Shown: positions 54,366 to 61,123 of the stretch, piece after piece | Layout of the letters: every line of letters begins with the position of its first letter | Position numbering within the stretch: the stretch's first letter is position 1 | Assembly: GCA_022841465.1 (NCBI GenBank) | Contig: JALHRL010000011.1 | Span: 1 to 64,000, forward strand | Direction of reading: 5' to 3' | DNA length: 64,000 nt | Origin: Bacteroidia bacterium | GTDB taxonomy: Bacteria; Bacteroidota; Bacteroidia; B-17B0; Aurantibacillaceae | Position numbers and translations under genes: made by a program | Notes under the pieces: generated by a model | What the model was told of the DNA's origin: nothing | What the model saw: the letters and a program-made list of their open reading frames with translations, nothing else | Database searches by the model: none

Positions 54366-54725
54366 ATGAACAAAGTTAATATAAACGAAAAGCTTTCTTT
54401 GTTTTCTGATTACTGGAACCCCAGAATAGTTGGTGAATTAAACGGCCAACATGTTAAACTTGCAAAGCTAAAAGGAGAATTTGTTTGGCATCATCATGAC
54501 AATGAAGACGAACTATTTTTAGTTTTAAAAGGAGAATTAAAAATTGAGTTTAAAGATAAAACCATCACTATTAATGAAGGAGAATTTATTATTGTACCAA
54601 AAGGAATTGAACACAAACCGGTAGCACTTAATGAAGTTACCGTAATGCTTTTTGAGCCCGGCTCTACTATAAACACCGGTGATGTACAAAATAACTTAAC
54701 AAGAAACAAACTTGATAAAATTTAG
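54366..54725 (+). CDS. Small cupin-domain protein
   Basis: This 119-residue single cupin has motif 1 WHHHDNEDELFLVLKGELKI (metal-binding His and Glu) and motif 2 EGEFIIVPKGIEHKPV (third His). It may be an isomerase, dioxygenase or small-molecule-binding protein. The substrate is not deducible. It abuts the convergent secreted-protein gene with no spacer. Confidence 0.88.
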   Translation: MNKVNINEKLSLFSDYWNPRIVGELNGQHVKLAKLKGEFVWHHHDNEDELFLVLKGELKIEFKDKTITINEGEFIIVPKGIEHKPVALNEVTVMLFEPGSTINTGDVQNNLTRNKLDKI

Positions 54726-55295
54726 TTACGGAGGCAATGGACCACTATAACCAATACAGGGCACATCTGAATTTATAAAACAGGGCCAATGAAAATTAAA
54801 TTTTAAATCAGTTATTTCCTTGTCTTTAATTTCAAATACATACAATGGTTTTTTCCACCATTTTCTTAAACACTCTTCATTTGTGTGCAGATATTTACTA
54901 TTAGGGTAATCCTTTATACTTAATTTATTTGCTTGCTCCTTAACTATTAACGAGTAAATACCATTTGGTAATTCTATCTTAAAATTTCCGCTAGCATCCG
55001 TTGTGAACGTGGCAACAATTGGCTGCGATGTAGTGTTTTCATTTCCCTTCCGTACATAAAAAACCTTACCAACATTTGGTTGTGTTTTGTTATAGTTATC
55101 AAATTCTGTGGGAGTTAATTCAACACCTCCACAATAACTTTCTGTACGAGTTACATTACCTGAAACAACATGTTTTACATCACCTCTAATTAAAACAATT
55201 TTTACTTTCTTAGTTTTTACTTTTTTTAAGGAAGTATTTTGTCCGTAATTTAAAAACGAAAACAAAATACATACCATTAAATTTAAAACTTTCAT
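54726..55295 (-). CDS. Secreted protein with carboxypeptidase-regulatory-like segment
   Basis: The protein has 189 residues and a signal peptide (ending FLNYGQ). The centre (ATFTTDASGNFKIELPNGIY, then SLIVKEQANKL) resembles a CarboxypepD_reg beta domain. Six Cys are present, in SYCGGVEL, NEECLRKWW and the C-terminal WPCFINSDVPCIGYSG, suggesting disulfides. The function is unknown. Confidence 0.68.
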   Translation of the reverse strand: MKVLNLMVCILFSFLNYGQNTSLKKVKTKKVKIVLIRGDVKHVVSGNVTRTESYCGGVELTPTEFDNYNKTQPNVGKVFYVRKGNENTTSQPIVATFTTDASGNFKIELPNGIYSLIVKEQANKLSIKDYPNSKYLHTNEECLRKWWKKPLYVFEIKDKEITDLKFNFHWPCFINSDVPCIGYSGPLPP

Positions 55296-55365
55296 TTCTT
55301 ATTTAAATTAAGATGCAAATATTGTTCGTTTTTCACACACCTTATATTATTTCAATTTTAAACTT

Positions 55366-55989
55366 TTAAAAAGAAATTGAATTGAACTTATAACCCTTAG
55401 TTGAATAATGCTTTAACATATTTGCCAATGCGTACTTTACATTAACTTCGGCTTTTATGTTATCGTGAAACAAAACAATACTGCCATTTTTAAGATGCTT
55501 GGTAACATTGCTATAACACTGTTCGGGAGTAATTTTTTCGTAATCATAACTTATAATGCTCCACATTATAATTTTATAATTTTTACGGAGTAATTCTTTA
55601 TACTGACTTTTTCTTAATTGTCCGTAAGGCGGTCTGAATAACAAAGTGTTCGTTAGCTTTTCGCAACTTTCTACGCTAGTGAAATATTCTTCTTTATTGC
55701 AATGCAGTCCTTTTACGTGGTTTTGTGTATGATTGGCAACAACGTGGCCCTCATTTTTAATTCTGTTAAACACTGTAGGGTTACGTATTATGTTTTCCCC
55801 TACGCAAAAAAAAGTAGCTTTAGCATTGTACTTTTTTAATTCATCTAAAATCCATTCCGTTAATTCGGGTATAGGCCCATCATCAAAAGAAAGATAAATA
55901 ACAGGCTCATTTGTTCTAATTTCCCAAACGGCCTTCGGATAAAACTTTCGTAAAATTTTATTTGGTTGTATTTGAAATATTTTTCTCAG
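55366..55989 (-). CDS. Polysaccharide deacetylase (NodB domain)
   Basis: All NodB motifs are present: YLSFDDGP (motif 1), NHTQNH (motif 2, metal His pair), RPPYGQ (motif 3), WSIISYDY and LFHDN. The reading frame stays open upstream of the first GTG (55773), and motif 1 lies in that upstream part, so the true gene must start further up. No ATG, GTG or TTG exists after the previous gene's stop; CTG at 55989 gives LRKIF and fits the family N-terminus (207 residues). The product would remove acetyl groups from surface glycans or peptidoglycan. Confidence 0.75.
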   Translation of the reverse strand: MRKIFQIQPNKILRKFYPKAVWEIRTNEPVIYLSFDDGPIPELTEWILDELKKYNAKATFFCVGENIIRNPTVFNRIKNEGHVVANHTQNHVKGLHCNKEEYFTSVESCEKLTNTLLFRPPYGQLRKSQYKELLRKNYKIIMWSIISYDYEKITPEQCYSNVTKHLKNGSIVLFHDNIKAEVNVKYALANMLKHYSTKGYKFNSISF

Positions 55990-56004
55990 CTTAACCTTAT
56001 AAAA

Positions 56005-59000
56005 TTACTGCATTTCAGTAGGAAGCACTTGTGTATCGTCATCCGGCATCATTTCCTGAGCCGGTACAATTTTACTTATGCGCGAAATAAATTCCTTTGA
56101 AAGTTCATCTTGCTTAAATTGTTGGGTTAACCCTATCAATCGTTTCATAATTTCTTTGGCCTGTTCTATTTCACGTGAAAATGCGTTTCGTTTTTTCTCT
56201 TTTAAATTATTATATATCATTAAGTCTCCTTCAAAAATATCAAATAATTTTTTAGCCAATTTGTTTCCGCTTTCCTTATCTCCAACCTGGTAGTATGCAG
56301 CGCATAAAGTATAAACCGTACCGTCAAAAGGAACATTTTCTTCCGGTATAACAGTAAAACATTTATCTAAAACTGCTTTTGCTTTACTTGTTTTCCCTTC
56401 ATTAATTAATGCTTGCGCTAAAATGCTCATTTGCATTCTTAAATTTGCCGCCATTCGCATACTTGTTTCATCAAGGTAAACACCCGGCTTATCCATTCCT
56501 CCCCACTTAAATTCTTCCATAATGTTTTTATACATTTTTTCGGTGTTTACCCTGCCACCTTGCGCTTGTTCCATTTCTGTTTGCTTTATAGGAACAAAAC
56601 GATATGCTAAACCTTCTAACTGGAAAAACTTTTCTAAACCAACATAAGCCTCATTACCGGTAGTAACCGCAAAATAAATTGGTCGTTTCCAATCGTTGTG
56701 TGCAATTAAATCCAATACCATTAAATCATTCTTTGTAATGTATCCTCTATTACCCAAATCCCACGAAATTCTTTTTCGTAAGCGAGCTGTATCCTTTACC
56801 GAAATAACTTTGTTTTTCATTACTTTCATTGAATCTACATCCACATAAAAGCTTTTTGACGGAATAAAATCAAGCAGCCTGCCGTTATTATCGTATTTTT
56901 TATCTACATCATCACTTGCAACAAAATCAATGGCGTCTTTTAATCGCATTGCTTTTTCGTCTTTCGCCATTAAATAAACCACCTCGCGTTTAGATGCTTG
57001 TAATTTTTCTTCTTCAATTGTAAATGGTACCGGAGCACTTTCGTATGCGGCTCTTCTCATTTGAGAAATATACCAATCGGTTTGCAATAAACTTAAATTT
57101 ACAACGCGAACATCTGTTCTTATTCCTTCTACTTCCTGCGCATACCAAAGCGGGAAAGTATCATTATCTCCATTGGTAAATAAAATGGCATTAGGCGCAC
57201 ACGACATTAAATAGTTTACTGCACAATCGCGTGATAAAGATCTTAATGAACGATCGTGATCATTCCAACCTTCTTTAGCCATTATACCCGGAACAATCAT
57301 ACTTAAAGCTGTTGCACCAATGGCCATAGAAACATTTGCAATTTTTTTAGAAAACACCTCATACAAAGCAAGCACACCAAAGCCAATCCAAATAGCAAAG
57401 GCATAAAAACTTCCTGCATACGCATAATCACGTTCGCGTGGTTGGTAGGGAGTTTGATTTAAGTATATTACAATAGCTAAACCCGTTAGTAAGAAAAAAG
57501 AAAGTACAATCCATGCATCAAATCCTTTTTTCTTAAAATGGAAAATTGCACCAAACAATCCTAGAATTAATGGCAATGCGTAAAAATGATTTGTTGCCAT
57601 GTTTTTCTTATCGCGATAAACAACTTGTGTTGTATCTGCTCCTAAACGTAAATTATCAACTGCCGGAATTCCGGTAACCCAGTTTCCTTCCATTGAATTT
57701 CTTAACAAGCCTTGTTGATCGTTTTGTCTTCCAACAAAATTCCAAAAGAAATAGCGGAAGTACATATAATTAACCTGGTAAGAGAAGAAATAATTTAAGT
57801 TCGCAAGAAAGGTTGGTATTTCAACCGTTTCGGGCTCACCGGTTCTGTAATTTTCAATCACCTTTTTTTTATGATTTCGTGTTATGTTACCCCAATACTT
57901 GTAAGCCGATTCGTGGTGACTTTGACTACTCCACATACGCGGAAAAATGGTACAAAACTCTTTCTCGTATTTTGGTATAGAATTTTTACGATCGTCAATA
58001 ATAATATATTTTTTATTGTCTTTATTTCCATCACGCGCGTAAATAGGATCTGCACTTCCAAACTCTCTGGAAGAAACAGTAGGTGCGTTGTAATATTGCC
58101 CGTATAAAATTGGCCAATCGCCATATTGTTCGCGTAATAAGTACGACAACATGTTAGGCGCATTCTCCGGATTGTTTTCATCCATAGGGGTATTAGCTTG
58201 TGAACGAATAACCAAAATAAAGAAAGATGAATATCCTATTAACAAGGTTGCTAAACTTAAGAAAACTGTGTTTAACATTACTGTACGCGTTTTAAAATAA
58301 TTTATTGCGTAAATAATTCCGCCCAAACTAACTAATCGCATAAATAAACCGCCGCCACTTTGCGCCGAAAAAATGGCGAAGGCCGAAAAAATAATTGTGG
58401 AATATAATCCAATTTTATACGCTTTTTCGCTTTTGGTAGAGGTGTAATAAATAAAAGCAGATAAAGCTGTAATTAACAATACAAAGAAAATTAAGGTTCC
58501 TGTATTAAAACCCATTCCCAATTTATTTGTAAAAAACACTTCGTAATCACTTACAAATTTTACAACCTTTGGTATTATAATGTTTTGAACTAAACCTAAA
58601 ACTCCTACCGATGCAAAGCCCGCAATAAAAAATCCTTTCCAAGAGAATTTATATTTTTTAAAATAAATAACATAGCCAATTGCCGGGATTACCAATAAGT
58701 TTAGTAAGTGAACGCCTATTGATAAGCCCATCATGTAACTGATAAACACAATCCATCGTAAAGCAGATTTATCGTTAACAGAATCTTCTTCATCCCATTT
58801 TAAAATAGCCCAAAATACCAAGGCGGTAAAAAAGGATGACAAGGCATAAACTTCACCTTCAACAGCGCTAAACCAAAATGAATCTGAAAATGTGTAGGCT
58901 AAACCGCCAATAATTCCTGCACCTAAAACTGCTACCTGTTGGCCCGGAGTTAAATCATTTGCAGTTTTACCATAAACTTTAGTTGCCAAACGGGTAATGC

Positions 59001-59292
59001 TCCAAAACAAAAACAAAATAGTAAACGAACTTGCCAAAGCACTTAAAACGTTAATCATCATAGCCGCAATAGATGGGTCGCCACCACCCATAAGCGCAAA
59101 AAACCTACCCAATAACAAGAAAAAAGGTGCCCCCGGAGGATGGCCAACTTCTAATTTATAGGCACAAGCAATGTACTCTCCGCAATCCCAAAAACTGGCA
59201 GTTGGCTCTATGGTGCGGCAATAAGTAAAGGTTGCTACTGCCCAAACTATCCAGGCTATTATGTTGTTTAAGTTTTTAAAAGAGACTGTCAT
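56005..59292 (-). CDS. DUF2723 membrane protein (putative protein O-glycosyltransferase of the GT-C type)
   Basis: The protein has 1,095 residues. The N-terminal half has about 10-12 membrane helices and the DUF2723 signature (TASFWDCGEYIACAYKLEVG, HPPGAPFF, EGEVYALSSFFTA). Further helices follow to about residue 670, with a large C-terminal soluble part containing NGDNDTFPLWYAQEVEGIR and TPR-like helices. Related GT-C enzymes transfer sugars from polyprenyl carriers, possibly in the O-glycosylation of exported proteins known in Bacteroidota. It lies 15 bp upstream of the deacetylase gene. Confidence 0.88.
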   Translation of the reverse strand: MTVSFKNLNNIIAWIVWAVATFTYCRTIEPTASFWDCGEYIACAYKLEVGHPPGAPFFLLLGRFFALMGGGDPSIAAMMINVLSALASSFTILFLFWSITRLATKVYGKTANDLTPGQQVAVLGAGIIGGLAYTFSDSFWFSAVEGEVYALSSFFTALVFWAILKWDEEDSVNDKSALRWIVFISYMMGLSIGVHLLNLLVIPAIGYVIYFKKYKFSWKGFFIAGFASVGVLGLVQNIIIPKVVKFVSDYEVFFTNKLGMGFNTGTLIFFVLLITALSAFIYYTSTKSEKAYKIGLYSTIIFSAFAIFSAQSGGGLFMRLVSLGGIIYAINYFKTRTVMLNTVFLSLATLLIGYSSFFILVIRSQANTPMDENNPENAPNMLSYLLREQYGDWPILYGQYYNAPTVSSREFGSADPIYARDGNKDNKKYIIIDDRKNSIPKYEKEFCTIFPRMWSSQSHHESAYKYWGNITRNHKKKVIENYRTGEPETVEIPTFLANLNYFFSYQVNYMYFRYFFWNFVGRQNDQQGLLRNSMEGNWVTGIPAVDNLRLGADTTQVVYRDKKNMATNHFYALPLILGLFGAIFHFKKKGFDAWIVLSFFLLTGLAIVIYLNQTPYQPRERDYAYAGSFYAFAIWIGFGVLALYEVFSKKIANVSMAIGATALSMIVPGIMAKEGWNDHDRSLRSLSRDCAVNYLMSCAPNAILFTNGDNDTFPLWYAQEVEGIRTDVRVVNLSLLQTDWYISQMRRAAYESAPVPFTIEEEKLQASKREVVYLMAKDEKAMRLKDAIDFVASDDVDKKYDNNGRLLDFIPSKSFYVDVDSMKVMKNKVISVKDTARLRKRISWDLGNRGYITKNDLMVLDLIAHNDWKRPIYFAVTTGNEAYVGLEKFFQLEGLAYRFVPIKQTEMEQAQGGRVNTEKMYKNIMEEFKWGGMDKPGVYLDETSMRMAANLRMQMSILAQALINEGKTSKAKAVLDKCFTVIPEENVPFDGTVYTLCAAYYQVGDKESGNKLAKKLFDIFEGDLMIYNNLKEKKRNAFSREIEQAKEIMKRLIGLTQQFKQDELSKEFISRISKIVPAQEMMPDDDTQVLPTEMQ

Positions 59293-59370
59293 TGTTTAAT
59301 GCTTAATAAATTAGAATTGCGAATATAGTACTTTAGATGGTTTTAATTAAACCGTTTTTTTATGAATTTA

Positions 59371-59400
59371 TTGTTGATTTATGAATTTTTTATAAATTTG
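59371..59400 (+). promoter_or_regulatory. Promoter of tRNA-Gln
   Basis: TTG at 59371-59373, 19 bp, and TAAATTTG at 59393-59400 match the consensus; the tRNA starts 24 nt later. Confidence 0.65.
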
Positions 59401-59423
59401 CACCCGGTTTAATAAAACCACAA

Positions 59424-59494
59424 TGCCCGATCGTCTAATGGCAGGACTTCAGTTTTTGGTTCTGACTATGTTGGTTCGAATCCAGCTCGGGCAA
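59424..59494 (+). tRNA. tRNA-Gln (anticodon TTG)
   Basis: Acceptor strands TGCCCGA (59424-59430) and TCGGGCA (59487-59493), loop TTTTGGT with TTG, T-arm GGTTCGAATCC and discriminator A. CCA is not encoded (the next bases are CAA), unlike the tRNA-Glu of this window. Position 31-39 is a T-T mismatch. Confidence 0.93.
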
Positions 59495-59499
59495 CAACT

Positions 59500-59532
59500 A
59501 AACCCGCTTAAAAATTTTAAGCGGGTTTTTTG
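59500..59532 (+). terminator. Terminator of tRNA-Gln
   Basis: AAACCCGCTTAAAA and TTTTAAGCGGGTTT form a perfect stem followed by Ts. It starts 6 nt after the tRNA. Confidence 0.85.
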
Positions 59533-59546
59533 TTTATTTTTAGTGC

Positions 59547-60062
59547 ATGCAAAAGTTTAAAGCAATAATAGAAAAATTTGGTTCAATGGGAGAAAAAACC
59601 GGATGGACATATTTGCTAATTGATTCAAAAATTGCAGCAAAAATAAATCCGGGAGTAAAAAAATCGTATAGAATAAAAGGGAATTTAGATAATGTTGTTA
59701 TTGGTAAAGTTGCCATAATACCAATAGGTGAGGGCGATTTTATTTTGCCGTTAAATGCCGATTTAAGAAAAAAATTAAAAAAACAAAAAGGTGAAATTAT
59801 TCATATAGAAATTGAAAAAGATAATTCGGAAATTGACTTAAACCAAGATTTTATTGCTTGCTTAAAAGAAGAAAAGAGAGCCGATGCGTTTTTTAAAACC
59901 CTTAGCCTTTCACATCAACGCTACTTCTCTAAGTGGATTGAAACCGCCAAAACTTCAGAAACTAAAGCCAAGCGAATTGCCCAAGCTTTGGAAGGTTTAA
60001 GTAATAAAATGGGCTTTCCGGAAATGATGCGTTATTTTAAAGAAAAGAAATTACATCATTAA
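59547..60062 (+). CDS. YdeI/OmdA family protein with DUF1905 domain
   Basis: The protein has 171 residues. The N-terminal DUF1905 barrel (FKAIIEKFGSMGEKTGWTYL, then IPIGEGDFILPLNADLRKKL) is joined to a C-terminal YdeI/OmpD-associated helical region (SLSHQRYFSKWIETAKTSET, KAKRIAQALEGL). The biochemical role is unknown; relatives are linked to bacteriocin or antibiotic protection. It converges with the DUF58 gene, overlapping by 12 bp. Confidence 0.87.
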   Translation: MQKFKAIIEKFGSMGEKTGWTYLLIDSKIAAKINPGVKKSYRIKGNLDNVVIGKVAIIPIGEGDFILPLNADLRKKLKKQKGEIIHIEIEKDNSEIDLNQDFIACLKEEKRADAFFKTLSLSHQRYFSKWIETAKTSETKAKRIAQALEGLSNKMGFPEMMRYFKEKKLHH

Positions 60063-60959
60063 ATTTCTCTTCACCAAATAGGCATATAAAACTTTATCAA
60101 ACCCTTCATTAATGTCTGCTTCCACAAAATCAATTTTATATTGCCCACATTTTAATTCTAAGGCTTCTTTAAATTCTGCAATTTTTTTAATGTAAATATC
60201 TTTCACCTGGCTGGGATTTAATTTAATTTCTTCTCCGCTTTCCATATCAATAAAATGATACGGCCTATTTTCAAACTCAAAATTAATTTCTTGTCTTTTG
60301 TCGGTTACATGAAACAATACCACTTCGTGTTTTCTGAATTTAAGATGTTGCAATGCTGAAAATAAATCTTCGTTATTGGCAGCATTCTCAAACATGTCAC
60401 TAAAAATAAACACAAGCGAACGGCGATGGATAACCTCTGCAACCTCATTTAATGCAGATGCTGCAGAGGTTGTGTTGTTTAGCTGCGTTTCCTTTAAAAT
60501 ATTTTCAAGCTGATTAAATAAGATTTTTTTGTGTGTTTCACTTCCTTTTGGAGGTAAATGAAAGTTTAACTTATCACTAAAAACAGATAAACCAAAAGCG
60601 TCTCTTTGTGTTTTTAATAATTCGCATAAAGCAGCTGCGGCATTTACGCTAAAGTCTAATTTGTTATTCTCTTCCCCTTTTGGAAACAACATACTGGAAG
60701 AACTATCAATTACAATTTGGCAACGCAAATTGGTTTCTTCTTCATATCTCTTTACAAACAATTTATCTGTTCTTCCAAACAATTTCCAATCAATATGCTT
60801 TGTGCTCTCACCCCGGTTGTACAAGCGGTGTTCGGCAAACTCAACCGAAAACCCATGAAACGGACTTTTGTGTAAACCGGTAATAAAGCCTTCCACCACT
60901 TTTTTGGCTATTAACTCTAAATTTTTTAAAGGTTCTATCCTATTTTGGTTTATTGGCAT
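60051..60959 (-). CDS. DUF58 (MoxR-partner) von Willebrand-like protein
   Basis: The protein has 302 residues. The DUF58 signature HIDWKLFGRTDKLFVKRYEE is at about 35-54, followed by a vWA-type MIDAS QIVIDSSSSM. Members usually sit beside a MoxR AAA+ ATPase and aerotolerance (BatA/B) proteins and act as chaperone-like factors. No moxR is in the interval upstream, so either it is elsewhere or this gene works alone. Confidence 0.87.
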   Translation of the reverse strand: MPINQNRIEPLKNLELIAKKVVEGFITGLHKSPFHGFSVEFAEHRLYNRGESTKHIDWKLFGRTDKLFVKRYEEETNLRCQIVIDSSSSMLFPKGEENNKLDFSVNAAAALCELLKTQRDAFGLSVFSDKLNFHLPPKGSETHKKILFNQLENILKETQLNNTTSAASALNEVAEVIHRRSLVFIFSDMFENAANNEDLFSALQHLKFRKHEVVLFHVTDKRQEINFEFENRPYHFIDMESGEEIKLNPSQVKDIYIKKIAEFKEALELKCGQYKIDFVEADINEGFDKVLYAYLVKRNLMM

Positions 60960-61123
60960 TTAATTGTTAATTACTTGATAATAAGGGTTGAATATAGCGC
61001 TAATTAGTTGTTAAATTTGGCTAATTTCGATGAAATTTGATTATATTCGTACGAAATTAAATATTGTTTATCGCACAAAATTAAGGCTTTAAACACTAAT
61101 GTAGTAATTTAAAAAGATAACAT

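Noticed and set aside
57871-58181. Open frames within the DUF2723 gene on either strand
   Set aside because: They are shadows of a strongly supported 1,095-residue gene.
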